64,000 nucleotides of DNA. Origin: Hoeflea sp. (lineage in GTDB: Bacteria; Pseudomonadota; Alphaproteobacteria; Rhizobiales; Rhizobiaceae). Of this stretch, positions 8,098 to 17,406 are shown piece by piece. A program made the translations under genes and the position numbers. The stretch is taken from contig NZ_JAUXOD010000051.1 in NCBI RefSeq assembly GCF_030682515.1, positions 124,001-188,000 of the forward strand. The letters are read 5' to 3'. The notes below the pieces were generated by a model. The model was not told the origin of the DNA, searched no databases, and saw only the letters and a program-made list of their open reading frames with translations. Position 1 is the stretch's first letter. The number at the start of each line of letters is the position of its first letter.

Positions 8098-9159
8098 TCA
8101 GTCCTGGTTGCGAACCAGATAGCTGCTTTCCGCGGACCACAGGGTCTTGAAGGCCATGTAGTCGGTTAGGATATCGGCCATTTCCGGCTTGCCTTCGGCC
8201 TTCTGCGCCTCGGCGGTCTTGCCGATCCAGTCAGCGCCCGCGTCCGAGAGCTGCTTGATGAACTCGGGCGACAGGGTGATCACCTCGTTGGGACCCTTGC
8301 GGTAGCTGTCCATGGCGACAACATCTTCGCCATAGAAATGCACCAGCGCCTGCATGGTGGTCAATTCCGCGGCCTTCTCGATCAGCGGCTTGAGGTCGTC
8401 AGGAAGCGCGTCCCAGGTTTCCTGCTTGAGCACGACTTCCCACAGGAAGGTCGGCTGGTGCACGCCCGGGACGATGATGTATTTCGCGGCTTCGTGAAAA
8501 CCTTCCGGCATGTTGGCCGACGGCGGACCCCATTCGATCAGGTCGACGCCCTTGCGCTGCAGCAGGGTGTAGATTTCGCCAGGGGGAACGACTGTTGGCA
8601 CCGCGCCGAAATATTCTTCCATGACCTTGGCCCAGGGACCGGAGGTGCGGTACTTCATGCCCTTGAGGTCCTCGGCCTTGGTGATGGGCACATTGGAATG
8701 CGCCATGACTTCGGACGAGCCGATGCCGACGATCAGGCTCTTGAAACCGTCCTTGGCCCGCAGCGCGGTCAGCTTGTCCTCGCCGCCCTTCTCGTAGATC
8801 CAGGTGATGAAGGCTTCCGGCCCCATGCCGCCGGGAAAGCCGGCGAAAATGGCGTTGACCGGGTCCTGGTTGACCAGATAGCTCGGCGTGGAGTGGCCTG
8901 CCTGGACGATGCCGTCGCGCACGCCGTCATAGACCTGCAGGGCGGGCACCAGCACACCGGCGCCGAAAGGCTCGATCAGGACGCGGCTGTTGGTGAGAAC
9001 GCCGACATTGTCGGCGAAGCGTTCAAGGAAATTGACATAGAACGGAGACCCTTCGGGCACCGAGGTCGGTACTTGCCACGTGACTTCCTGGGCTGCTGCC
9101 GGCAGTGCCGCGACAGACAGCATCGAGACCAGCGCCCACTTCCTGATTTTTTCAAACAT
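8098..9159 (-). CDS. dctP: TRAP transporter substrate-binding protein (DctP), system 2
   Basis: 353 residues from the ATG at 9159, which has GAGGG seven bases upstream; the open frame extends to 9189 without ribosome-binding support. The N-terminal signal peptide (MFEKIRKWALVSMLSVAALPAAA) is cleaved before QEVTW. DctP features include EDLKGMKYRTSGPWAKVME, containing the ligand-binding Arg, and the QRKGVDLIEWGPPSAN segment typical of TakP/organic-acid receptors. It is the first structural gene of the operon, downstream of gntR and its probable operator. Confidence 0.93.
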   Translation of the reverse strand: MFEKIRKWALVSMLSVAALPAAAQEVTWQVPTSVPEGSPFYVNFLERFADNVGVLTNSRVLIEPFGAGVLVPALQVYDGVRDGIVQAGHSTPSYLVNQDPVNAIFAGFPGGMGPEAFITWIYEKGGEDKLTALRAKDGFKSLIVGIGSSEVMAHSNVPITKAEDLKGMKYRTSGPWAKVMEEYFGAVPTVVPPGEIYTLLQRKGVDLIEWGPPSANMPEGFHEAAKYIIVPGVHQPTFLWEVVLKQETWDALPDDLKPLIEKAAELTTMQALVHFYGEDVVAMDSYRKGPNEVITLSPEFIKQLSDAGADWIGKTAEAQKAEGKPEMADILTDYMAFKTLWSAESSYLVRNQD

Positions 9160-9300
9160 GAAACCCTCTGTGTTCTGACCGCGCAGCAACGCGGACGGTT
9201 GGTGGTGTTCTGACCGGCGAGAAGTCCCGCGCCTTGGCGACTGAACCGCCGTGCCCGCCTCTCTGGGGAGGCAACAACGTCATAAACTATTGTATTTTTG

Positions 9301-9310
9301 TTGTCGACAA
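9301..9310. promoter_or_regulatory. TTGTCGACAA palindrome, candidate GntR/FCD operator
   Basis: A perfect 10-bp palindrome in an AT-rich stretch (9290-9320) of an otherwise GC-rich region, between gntR (ending 9396) and dctP (starting 9159). The TTGTnnACAA form matches the general operator type of FCD-subfamily GntR regulators. On the minus strand a TACAAT-like -10 lies a few bases downstream, so binding would block a dctP promoter. Confidence 0.45.
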
Positions 9311-9395
9311 AAAATATCCAAGACAAAGCGCGCTTGCAGGTGTCCGCTCCAGGGCAAGGCCCGGATTCGGCAGATCTCACATTTATCTAATTATA

Positions 9396-10118
9396 TCAGA
9401 GACTTATATTCGCGTTGATGCGATGGTCCGCGGCGATGCTGGCCTGGATCTGGCGGACGATCTGTTCGGCATGCGCCCGGGCGATGCGATCGGCGGCCTC
9501 GACGTCCTGCTGTTCGATCGCCGCCAACATGACCTCATGCTCCTGGAGGTAAATCCGCGGCAGCTTGTCATTGTAGGAGGAGTAATAGAGCCTGAGCAGT
9601 CGCCGGCCCTCGTCGAGGAGCCGCTCGAACAGCTCGGCGTAGTAACGGTTGTTCCCGGCGCGGGCGATCTCGGCATGGAAGTTCCGGTTGACCTCGATCA
9701 TCTCGTGCACATCCATCGCCTCCACGGCCCTGGTGTAGCCGTCCTGCAGGGCGCGGATCCTGACGAGATCGGCCGACGTCCGGTTGGCGGCGGCGAGCCG
9801 CGTGGTGACGCGGTACATCAGCGACAGCGCATCGAAGAACTGTGAGAGATTGGGGAAATCGATCGGCGCCACGATGGTGAAGCGGTTGGGAAGGGTGACC
9901 ACCAGCCCCTCGCCCGCGAGCTTGACCAGCGCTTCGCGGATGGGGGTGCGGGAGATGCCGAAGCGTTCGGACAGCTTGACCTCGTCGATCGGGCTCCCGG
10001 GCGCGAGCGTCAGGTCGAGGATCTCGTGCTTGAGCGTGTCGTAGACCGCTCCGACGCCCTTGCCGCGCTTGCGCTTCGTGCCGGGAAGATGGTCCGGGGC
10101 CTGCTCTTCGACGCTCAT
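9396..10118 (-). CDS. GntR-family transcriptional regulator with FCD domain
   Basis: 240 residues from the ATG at 10118 (GGAGAG five bases upstream); an in-frame TTG at 10130 is less likely. The N-terminal GntR winged helix spans about 25-90 (SERFGISRTPIREALVKL is the recognition segment). The C-terminal FCD helical domain spans about 100-225 and carries metal-binding histidines (NFHAEIARAGN and the later HAEQIVRQ). It probably represses the TRAP-2/DHDPS operon that follows on the same strand and senses the imported substrate. It is divergent from the beta-mannosidase gene, which it may also influence. Confidence 0.92.
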   Translation of the reverse strand: MSVEEQAPDHLPGTKRKRGKGVGAVYDTLKHEILDLTLAPGSPIDEVKLSERFGISRTPIREALVKLAGEGLVVTLPNRFTIVAPIDFPNLSQFFDALSLMYRVTTRLAAANRTSADLVRIRALQDGYTRAVEAMDVHEMIEVNRNFHAEIARAGNNRYYAELFERLLDEGRRLLRLYYSSYNDKLPRIYLQEHEVMLAAIEQQDVEAADRIARAHAEQIVRQIQASIAADHRINANISL

Positions 10119-10295
10119 CAGTCTCTCCAAACATCGGCGTGATCCTGTCGAGCACTACAACTGTGCGCCGGCAAAAACAATTCGCGAGCGGACGGCCGTC
10201 AGCGAACGCTCGAGAAAACCGGCGCCATCACCTTTCTCCTCTCGCCCGAACATGGCATTGACGGCCCATGCCATCGCATTGCCGGGAGGACACAA

Positions 10296-12722
10296 ATGAC
10301 ATTTGAGCCGGAGACGATCGCCGCGACGCTGGACCTGTCGCAAGGCTGGACCGTAAGCAATGGCACGCACCATGCATCCCTTCCCGTCCCGGGAGACGTT
10401 CATTCCGCGCTCCTTGACGCAGGCATCATCACCGATCCCTACTGGCGCGACACCGAAGTCTCGCTCGACTGGGTCCATGAAAACGAATGGACGGCGGAGA
10501 AGCTGTTCGACCTGGCCGAGACTGGCGGCGGGGTCTGGACGCTCTCTTTCGACGGCATCGACTGCGTGGCCGAGATCCGCCTGAACGGCCATGCGCTGGG
10601 CCGCGTCGACAACCGCTTCCTGCGGCAGGATTTCGAGGTGAGCGACACGCTCGTCTCGGGAGAAAACCACCTGGAGGTCCGCTTCCTGTCCAATTCCGCG
10701 GAGGCCGCCGCGCGGGCCGCGGCTTCGCCCTATCCGGTGCCCTACACGAAAGACAACAACCGCATCCCGCACTACAATTTCCTGCGCAAGACCCATTGCG
10801 ACGCCGGCTGGGACTGGAACATCGCGCTGTCGCCGCTGGGGCTCTGCGGCCCGGTGACGCTCAGGCGCTCGGACGTGGCGCGGCTCGACGATGTCATGAT
10901 CCGGCAGGCGCACGACGACGGCGACGTCACGCTGGAGATCGATCTCCATTACACCGCCTTTGCCGCCGGCCGGATCGAGATCGGGGCCTTGTGCGACGGC
11001 CTCGCCGCGTCCGAGACGATTCAGGTCTGGCCCGGCGAAGGCACGGCGAGGCTGTCGCTGACGATCAGGAACCCCGAGCTGTGGTGGCCGGCGGGGCACG
11101 GGTCGCAGCCGCTTTATGATCTCGAGATCCGGCTCGGGCAGGACAGCATCACCCGCCGCATCGGGTTCAGAACAGTCGAGCTTGTCACAGATGCGGATGA
11201 AGTCGGAGCCCGCTTCGCCTTCCGGGTCAACGGGCGCGAGATCTTCATGCGCGGCGCCAACTGGATCCCGGCCGACGCACTTCCGGCGCGGGCGACGCAG
11301 GAGGTCGTGCGCGACCGGCTCATCTCCGCGGTCGAGGCCAACATGACCATGATCCGCGTCTGGGGCGGCGGGCAGTACGAGCCCGACTGGTTCTACGAAC
11401 TGTGCTCGGAGCTCGGGCTGATGGTCTGGCAGGATTTCATGTTTTCCTGCAGCCTCTACCCGGCGCATGACCCCGCCTGGCTTGGAAGCGTGCGGCGCGA
11501 GGCCCGCCAGCAGATCCGGCGGCTGTCGGGGCATCCGTGCCTGGCGCTGTGGTGCGGCGACAACGAGGTGATCGGGGCGCTCACCTGGTATCCCGAGGCC
11601 CGTGCCAACCGCGACCGCTATCTCGCCGTCTATGCGCGGCTCAATGCGGCGCTCGAGGAGGCGGTGGCGGAGGCGAGGCCCGATGTCGCCTTCTGGCCGT
11701 CCTCGCCCTCGGTCGGACCGCTGGATTTCGGCGACGGCTGGCATGACGACACCTCGGGCGACATGCATTTCTGGGACGTGTGGCATTCCTCCAAGGATTT
11801 CGAGCACTACCGCAGCGTCCGGCCGCGCTTCTGCTCGGAATTCGGCTTCCAGTCGTTTCCCTCCAACCGGATCATCGCAAGCTTCACCGAGCCCGGCGAC
11901 CGCAACGTGTCGTCACGGGTCATGGACGTGCACCAGCGCAACCGCGGCGGCAACAGCCGCATCGTCGAAACGCTCGCGCGCTATGTCCGGTTTCCCGAAA
12001 AGTTCGAGGACGTGACCTGGCTCTCCCAGGTGAGCCAGGGACTGGCGATGAAGACGGCCATCGAATTCTGGCGCTCGTGCAAACCGCGCTGCATGGGCAC
12101 GCTCTACTGGCAGCTCAACGACACCTGGCCGGTGGCGAGCTGGGCCTCGCTCGAACATGGCGGCGGCTGGAAGCTGATGCATTACATGGCGCGCAGGTTC
12201 TACGCGCCGGTGCTGGTGACCGCGCAGCCCGATGCGGAGACCGCCGAGATCGTGCTCTGGGCGATCAATGACACCGGCGCGGATGTCTCGCTCGGCGTGG
12301 AGGGGCGACGAGTCTCGACCGGCGGCACGGTCGCCGAGGGCGGCGCCTGGTCCTGCCTGTGCCCGACGGATCGGGCCGTCGAAGTCGCGCGGCTGCCCGC
12401 CTCTTTGTTTGCGGAGGACGAATTCCTGCATTTCGACTGGCGCGACCGCGACGGCGGCCACACTGGCGAGAACGACTATTTGTTGCGCCGGCCAAAGGAC
12501 TACCGCTTCGCCACGCCGAACATCGAGGTCAGGCAGACCGAGGCCCAGGTGACGCTCACCAGCGACGTGCCCGCCCTCTATGTCACCCATGATCATGGCG
12601 GCTCGGATGTCTGGTCGGACAACGCGGTCACGCTGCTGCCGGGCGTTTCCAAAACCCTGACGCGCAGCCGCGCCCGCGGCGGGATCCGGGGCGACTCACG
12701 CGTCCGGTTTCTCGAGAGCTGA
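10296..12722 (+). CDS. beta-mannosidase, glycoside hydrolase family 2
   Basis: 808 residues. N-terminal sugar-binding jelly roll (about 1-190, with VPGDVHSALL and the GWDWNIALSPLGL motif of beta-mannosidases), immunoglobulin-like domain, TIM barrel (about 300-620), then C-terminal beta domains. The acid/base Glu is E424 in WCGDNEV and the nucleophile is E515 in CSEFGFQSFPS. There is no signal peptide, so it is cytoplasmic and would remove terminal beta-mannose from imported oligosaccharides. No mannan importer lies beside it; its neighbours are an unrelated gntR and gabT. Confidence 0.93.
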   Translation: MTFEPETIAATLDLSQGWTVSNGTHHASLPVPGDVHSALLDAGIITDPYWRDTEVSLDWVHENEWTAEKLFDLAETGGGVWTLSFDGIDCVAEIRLNGHALGRVDNRFLRQDFEVSDTLVSGENHLEVRFLSNSAEAAARAAASPYPVPYTKDNNRIPHYNFLRKTHCDAGWDWNIALSPLGLCGPVTLRRSDVARLDDVMIRQAHDDGDVTLEIDLHYTAFAAGRIEIGALCDGLAASETIQVWPGEGTARLSLTIRNPELWWPAGHGSQPLYDLEIRLGQDSITRRIGFRTVELVTDADEVGARFAFRVNGREIFMRGANWIPADALPARATQEVVRDRLISAVEANMTMIRVWGGGQYEPDWFYELCSELGLMVWQDFMFSCSLYPAHDPAWLGSVRREARQQIRRLSGHPCLALWCGDNEVIGALTWYPEARANRDRYLAVYARLNAALEEAVAEARPDVAFWPSSPSVGPLDFGDGWHDDTSGDMHFWDVWHSSKDFEHYRSVRPRFCSEFGFQSFPSNRIIASFTEPGDRNVSSRVMDVHQRNRGGNSRIVETLARYVRFPEKFEDVTWLSQVSQGLAMKTAIEFWRSCKPRCMGTLYWQLNDTWPVASWASLEHGGGWKLMHYMARRFYAPVLVTAQPDAETAEIVLWAINDTGADVSLGVEGRRVSTGGTVAEGGAWSCLCPTDRAVEVARLPASLFAEDEFLHFDWRDRDGGHTGENDYLLRRPKDYRFATPNIEVRQTEAQVTLTSDVPALYVTHDHGGSDVWSDNAVTLLPGVSKTLTRSRARGGIRGDSRVRFLES

Positions 12723-12748
12723 CGCGAGGTCTGCGGCCGTGCGCAAGC

Positions 12749-12769
12749 GGCGCGCGCAGTCCGCGCGCC
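12749..12769 (+). terminator. hairpin after beta-mannosidase
   Basis: GGCGCGCG-CAGTC-CGCGCGCC, a perfect 8-bp stem beginning 27 bases after the stop codon. No U-run follows, so it is a weak or factor-assisted terminator candidate. The rest of 12723-12997 shows no gene. It contains a possible gabT promoter around 12853-12880 (TTGCGG, 16 bases, TATACC), which is only suggestive. Confidence 0.4.
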
Positions 12770-12997
12770 GGACCGGGTTCATGGGTTGCCTCAGCCATCT
12801 GGGGATAATCGGCCATGCGGCGAAATGGGCTCGCAGGAGGCGCGCCGGGCGGCTTTGCGGGAGGAGATTTAACCGCTATACCAGCACCCGACAATCATTC
12901 CCCGGAGGCGGACAGACTGCCAAAACCGGCCGGATCGGGCGCTGCAGCAGGCTTTTTTGGCAAGCTGCGCATGCAAAACATGAAGAAAGTTGCGAAA

Positions 12998-14293
12998 ATG
13001 GGTAAAAACGCCGCCATTCAATCCCGCAAGACCGACGCCATTGCACGCGGCGTCGGCGTGATGACGCAGATCTATGTGGATCGCGCCGAAAACTCCGAAC
13101 TCTGGGACGTCGAGGGCAATCGCTACATCGATTTCGCGGCAGGCATCGCCGTGGTCAACACCGGCCATCGTCACCCCAAGGTGATCGAGGCGGTCAAGGC
13201 GCAGCTCGACCGCTTCACCCATACCTGCCACCAGGTGGTCCCCTACGAGAACTACGTGCATCTGGCCGAACGGCTGAACAAGCTCGTGCCCGGCGATTTC
13301 GACAAGAAGACGATCTTTGTCACGACCGGTGCCGAGGCCGTGGAAAACGCCATCAAGATCGCCCGCGCCGCCACCGGCCGCCCGGCCGTCGTGTCGTTCT
13401 CCGGCGCCTTTCACGGCCGCACCTTCATGGGCATGGCATTGACCGGCAAGGTGTTCCCCTACAAGGCGGGCTTCGGCGCGATGCCGAGTGACGTCTACCA
13501 TGTCCCCTTCCCTGCAGCGCTGCATGGCGTCTCGGTCGAGCAGTCGATGGCCGCACTCGACACGCTGTTCAAGGCCGATGTCGATCCGGCCCGCGTCGCG
13601 GCCATCATCCTCGAGCCGGTGCAGGGCGAAGGCGGCTTCTACGAAGTGCCCGCGGGCTTCTTCAAGCTGTTGCGCGAGCTTTGCGATAAGCACGGCATGC
13701 TGCTGATCGCCGACGAGATCCAGACCGGCTTCGCCCGCACCGGCAAGATGTTCGCGATGGAGCATCACGGCGTATCCCCTGACCTCACCACCATGGCCAA
13801 GGGGCTTGCCGGCGGCTTTCCGCTGGCGGCCGTCACCGGCAAGGCGAGCGTCATGGATGCGGCCAATCCGGGCGGACTCGGCGGCACCTATGGCGGCAAC
13901 CCGATCGGCATCGCCGCGGCCCATGCCGTGCTCGACGTGATCGAGGAAGAGGGACTGTGCGAACGCGCCATGCAGCTTGGCAATCGTCTCAAGCAGCGAC
14001 TGCAGGCAATCCGCGAGGATGTGCCCGAGATCGTCGACATCCGCGGCCCCGGCTTCATGAACGCCATCGAGTTCAACGACGTCAAGACCGGCAAGCCGAG
14101 CCCGGACTTCACCAATGCGGTGAAAGCCCGCGCGCTGGAGAAGGGCCTCATTCTTCTCACATGCGGCGTCTACGCCAATGTCATCCGCTTCCTGTCGCCC
14201 GTGACCATCCAGGATGGGGTGTTCCAGGAAGCGCTGGACCTGCTTGAAGCGTCCATTCGTGAAGTCCATTCGGAATTTGGAGCCAGTGCATAA
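12998..14293 (+). CDS. gabT: 4-aminobutyrate aminotransferase (class III, PLP)
   Basis: 431 residues. It transfers the amino group of GABA to 2-oxoglutarate, giving succinate semialdehyde. PLP features are the TTGAEAVENAIK phosphate-binding region, LLIADEIQTGFARTG with the ring-nitrogen Asp, and the Schiff-base lysine in TTMAKGLAGGFP. Starting at MGKNAAIQ (12998) puts that lysine at position 268, the same number as in E. coli GabT, which supports this start over upstream ATGs at 12971 and 12980. The stop overlaps gabD (TAATG). Related substrates such as delta-aminovalerate cannot be excluded. Confidence 0.92.
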   Translation: MGKNAAIQSRKTDAIARGVGVMTQIYVDRAENSELWDVEGNRYIDFAAGIAVVNTGHRHPKVIEAVKAQLDRFTHTCHQVVPYENYVHLAERLNKLVPGDFDKKTIFVTTGAEAVENAIKIARAATGRPAVVSFSGAFHGRTFMGMALTGKVFPYKAGFGAMPSDVYHVPFPAALHGVSVEQSMAALDTLFKADVDPARVAAIILEPVQGEGGFYEVPAGFFKLLRELCDKHGMLLIADEIQTGFARTGKMFAMEHHGVSPDLTTMAKGLAGGFPLAAVTGKASVMDAANPGGLGGTYGGNPIGIAAAHAVLDVIEEEGLCERAMQLGNRLKQRLQAIREDVPEIVDIRGPGFMNAIEFNDVKTGKPSPDFTNAVKARALEKGLILLTCGVYANVIRFLSPVTIQDGVFQEALDLLEASIREVHSEFGASA

Positions 14294-15768
14294 TGACCAA
14301 GAAACTTGCAGACATGCTGAAGAACCCCGACCTCCTGGTGAGCGCCGCGCTCGTTGGCGGCGACTGGGTCAAGGCCGCGCCCGGGGGCAAGTCCTTCGAT
14401 GTCCTCAATCCCTCCACCGGCGAAGTCATCACCTCGCTGCCGGATCTCGGTGTCGCCGAGACCAGGGCGGCGATCGATGCAGCCTATGGCGCGCAGAAGG
14501 CCTGGGCCGCGAAGACCGGCAAGGAGCGCTCGGGCGTGCTGCGCAAGCTCTATGACCTGATGGTCGCCAATGCCGACGACCTGGGCGCGATCCTGACCGC
14601 CGAAATGGGCAAGCCGCTGCCAGAAGCAAAGGGCGAGATCCTCTATGGCGCGAGCTTCATCGAGTGGTTCGCCGAAGAAGCCAAGCGCGTCTATGGCGAC
14701 GTCATTCCCGGCCACCAGCCCGACAAGCGCATCATCGTCTTGAAGCAGCCGGTGGGCGTTGTCGCTTCGATCACGCCGTGGAACTTCCCCAATGCGATGA
14801 TCGCCCGCAAGCTCGGCCCGGCACTCGCCGTGGGCTGCGCCTTCATCTCCAAGCCCGCCGCCGAGACGCCGCTGTCGGCCCTGGCCATGGCCAAGCTCGC
14901 CGTCTATGCCGGCGTGCCCAAGGGGATCCTGAGCGTCATCACCTCGAAATCGAGCGCGGCCATCGGCCAGGAGTTCTGCTCCAACGACAAGGTGCGCAAG
15001 ATCACTTTCACCGGCTCGACCGAAGTCGGCCGCATCCTGATGCGCCAGTCGGCCGACCAGATCAAGAAGACCTCGATGGAGCTGGGCGGCAACGCGCCGT
15101 TCATCGTCTTCGACGATGCCGATCTCGACGCCGCGGTCGAGGGAGCGATGATCTCCAAATACCGCAACAACGGCCAGACCTGCGTCTGCGCCAACCGCAT
15201 CTATGTGCAGGCGGGTGTCTATGATGCATTCGCCGACAAGCTCGCCAAGGCGGTGGGCAAGATGAAGATCGGCGACGGTTTCGGCGATGGCGTCACCACC
15301 GGTCCGCTGATCAGCCAGGACGCGGTCGAGAAGGTCGAGGACCACATCGCCGACGCCACCTCGAAGGGCGCCAAGGTGCTGACCGGCGGCAAGCGCCACG
15401 AGCTCGGCGGCACCTTCTTCGAGCCCACTATCCTGACCGGCGTGACCCGGGACATGAAGGTGGCCGGCGAGGAGACCTTCGGCCCGGTGGCGCCGCTGTT
15501 CAAGTTCGACACGGTGGAAGACGTGATCGAGCAGGCCAATGACACGATCTTCGGACTCGCGTCCTATTTCTACGCCAACGACCTCTCCAAGGTCTGGCGC
15601 GTGGCCGAGGCGCTCGAATACGGCATGGTCGGCGTCAACACCGGCCTGATCTCGACGGAAGTTGCGCCGTTCGGCGGCGTCAAGCAGTCGGGCCAGGGCC
15701 GCGAAGGCTCGAAATACGGCTGCGACGACTATCTCGAGATGAAATATGTCTGCCTCGGCGGTATCTGA
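14293..15768 (+). CDS. gabD: succinate-semialdehyde dehydrogenase (NAD(P)+)
   Basis: 491-residue aldehyde dehydrogenase. Asn in ITPWNFPNAM, general base E263 in SMELGGNAPF and nucleophile C297 in NNGQTCVCANR are all present, as is the GabD-type C-terminus GREGSKYGCDDYLEMKYVC. It oxidises succinate semialdehyde to succinate, completing GABA breakdown with gabT, whose stop codon it overlaps. The next cysteine (C299) matches the redox-switch position described for GabD enzymes. It could also oxidise 4-guanidinobutyraldehyde-type products if arginine is degraded by the aru route (inference). Confidence 0.93.
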   Translation: MTKKLADMLKNPDLLVSAALVGGDWVKAAPGGKSFDVLNPSTGEVITSLPDLGVAETRAAIDAAYGAQKAWAAKTGKERSGVLRKLYDLMVANADDLGAILTAEMGKPLPEAKGEILYGASFIEWFAEEAKRVYGDVIPGHQPDKRIIVLKQPVGVVASITPWNFPNAMIARKLGPALAVGCAFISKPAAETPLSALAMAKLAVYAGVPKGILSVITSKSSAAIGQEFCSNDKVRKITFTGSTEVGRILMRQSADQIKKTSMELGGNAPFIVFDDADLDAAVEGAMISKYRNNGQTCVCANRIYVQAGVYDAFADKLAKAVGKMKIGDGFGDGVTTGPLISQDAVEKVEDHIADATSKGAKVLTGGKRHELGGTFFEPTILTGVTRDMKVAGEETFGPVAPLFKFDTVEDVIEQANDTIFGLASYFYANDLSKVWRVAEALEYGMVGVNTGLISTEVAPFGGVKQSGQGREGSKYGCDDYLEMKYVCLGGI

Positions 15769-15773
15769 CATCT

Positions 15774-15814
15774 GAGCGGGCCGGGGCGGTGAGAGATCCC
15801 GCCCCGGCCCGCTC
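15774..15814 (+). terminator. strong hairpin after gabD
   Basis: GAGCGGGCCGGGGCGG pairs perfectly with CCGCCCCGGCCCGCTC over 16 bp around a 9-nt loop, starting five bases after the gabD stop codon. No long U-run follows, but the position and stability make it the end of gabTD transcription, between convergent genes. Confidence 0.75.
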
Positions 15815-15853
15815 CATCTTCGGGCGAGGCCCGGCTCTGTCAGTCACACAGTT

Positions 15854-16936
15854 TCACTCTTCCCAATCGGTGCCGGCCGGGGGCCGGTCGCGGTTCTTCT
15901 CGGTCGTAACGGCTTCTTTCGCCTCCTCGATGTCGTCCCTGGTGGGCGCGTTCGGCGCGTTGTTGCGGCTGCCGCCGGTCAGCGCCAGGCGGTAATACAT
16001 CGGGAAATGATCGGAGCCCACGAAGGGCTGCCGTTCGATCGCCACGAGCTCGAAGTCGCGCGAATGGAAGATATGGTCGAGCGGCCAGCGCAAGACCCAG
16101 TAGCGCGCGTCAAACGAATTGAACAGGCCGCGGCCCTGGCGCGGGTCGAGCAGGCCCGAGATCCTCAGGAACCGCCGGGTCGTGCGCGACCAGGCGACGT
16201 CGTTCAAATCGCCGGTGACGATCAGCGGCAGTTTCTCGTCTCGCGCCTCGCCGGCCACCACCAGGATCTCGGCGTCCCGTCCCAGCGTGTCGCGCGTGGG
16301 CAGCGGCGGCTCGGGATGCAGCGCGATGATGCGCAGGTCGTGACCGCCAGGCAGCGTGACCACGCAGGAGATGCTCGGCACCTCCTTGTTGAGCAGGAAC
16401 CGCACCTCGCTGTCGCGCAAGGGATGGCGGCTTGCGAGGATCATGCCGAAGCTGTTTTCCTGTGTCTGCCGGACAGAATGGGGATAGTCTGAAAGACAGG
16501 GGCCGAGGCCCTCTCCCCAGGCGGCATCGGTCTCCATGAAGACGGCTACGTCGGGATTGCAGTCACGCACCATGTCCATCACGCGCCCATAGTCGCGGTT
16601 GCCCTGCTTGACGTTGCAGGCCAGCACAGAGATGGTCGGCGTCGCGTCCTCATCGCCCTTGAAAGCCGCGGTCTGGACACGCCAGAACGGCGTGAAACGC
16701 AGCACATGGACAAGCTGGATCGAGATGGCCAGGGCAGCCATGCCAACCGCCGCCATCGCCGTGGCGGAGAAACTGCCCGTGAGTCCCGTCGCGGCGATGA
16801 CAAGGGCCGCGATGGCGATGACCTGCAGGCGGCCGAAATCGAATGACCGCACCATGCCGTGGGCAAAGGGCAACAGCGGCACGAGCGTGGCGATGAGACA
16901 GACCGCCGCGAGGAATACGAGAATTGCCTCAATCAC
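15854..16936 (-). CDS. membrane-anchored endonuclease/exonuclease/phosphatase-family protein
   Basis: 360 residues. Three hydrophobic helices at about 1-85 anchor it in the inner membrane, followed by an EEP (DNase I-like) phosphodiesterase domain. Catalytic motifs are visible: VFMETDAAW (metal-binding Glu), IVTGDLNDVAWS (Asp/Asn) and FVGSDHFPMYY (Asp-His). This membrane-helix plus EEP layout is common in proteobacterial proteins of unknown substrate (DNA, lipid or phosphoester). It lies 64 bases after a small gene on the same strand and converges with gabTD. Confidence 0.85.
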   Translation of the reverse strand: MIEAILVFLAAVCLIATLVPLLPFAHGMVRSFDFGRLQVIAIAALVIAATGLTGSFSATAMAAVGMAALAISIQLVHVLRFTPFWRVQTAAFKGDEDATPTISVLACNVKQGNRDYGRVMDMVRDCNPDVAVFMETDAAWGEGLGPCLSDYPHSVRQTQENSFGMILASRHPLRDSEVRFLLNKEVPSISCVVTLPGGHDLRIIALHPEPPLPTRDTLGRDAEILVVAGEARDEKLPLIVTGDLNDVAWSRTTRRFLRISGLLDPRQGRGLFNSFDARYWVLRWPLDHIFHSRDFELVAIERQPFVGSDHFPMYYRLALTGGSRNNAPNAPTRDDIEEAKEAVTTEKNRDRPPAGTDWEE

Positions 16937-17000
16937 ATACGCACTCCATGAGGCCCCCGCTGGCGGGCCGGCTTATCCGCCGCGCCATCCGGCGTCCTGT

Positions 17001-17243
17001 TCAGTTTCGGTGCCCGACCGCCGACCCGACGCGAGCGGGCAGCGAGAGCGGCGCCGCATGGGCCAATGAGGCCCGCAACGGCAGCGCCTGGCAAGCCCTG
17101 AGCGGCGACAGGTCCCGGTTTGCGGCGGCGACGGCGTCGTCGCGGCGGTCGAACGGTCCGGCGTAGCGGCTGCCGAACTTGTAGAACCAGAAGCCGCGCC
17201 AGGTCTCGATCTCGAACAGGGGCTCAAACAGGGGCTCGTTCAT
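17001..17243 (-). CDS. small conserved-looking protein, function unknown
   Basis: 80 residues starting MNEPLFEPLFEIETW. The core FWFYKFGSRYAGPFDRRDDAVAAANRD looks like a compact aromatic-rich domain found in small alphaproteobacterial proteins, and the C-terminal third is low-complexity. The start at 17243 lies opposite the YqcI/YcgG gene and 163 bases from it, so the two share an upstream region. No function can be assigned; reality as a gene is supported by the structured composition of the first 50 residues. Confidence 0.55.
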   Translation of the reverse strand: MNEPLFEPLFEIETWRGFWFYKFGSRYAGPFDRRDDAVAAANRDLSPLRACQALPLRASLAHAAPLSLPARVGSAVGHRN

Positions 17244-17406
17244 GGTCCGATCTCCGGCTGTGTCATGTCCACCCCAACGCGAAAGGGCGATGCGGGTTCC
17301 GCCCGATGGCAGCCTTATGTTTCGGTCTCGTGTTTCGGGAACTTCCGACCGCGCCGGTCGTTTAGCACGGCATATTTTACTCCCGGGGCTTAGAAAGCAG
17401 ACACCG

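Noticed and set aside
6223-8169. 648-codon plus-strand open frame
   Set aside because: Antisense to dctM and dctQ of TRAP system 2; translation is His/Arg/Asp-rich with no recognisable fold.
10155-11807. 550-codon minus-strand open frame
   Set aside because: Antisense to the beta-mannosidase, whose catalytic glutamates and length are right.
14170-15771. 533-codon minus-strand open frame
   Set aside because: Antisense to gabD; no domain and no ribosome-binding site.
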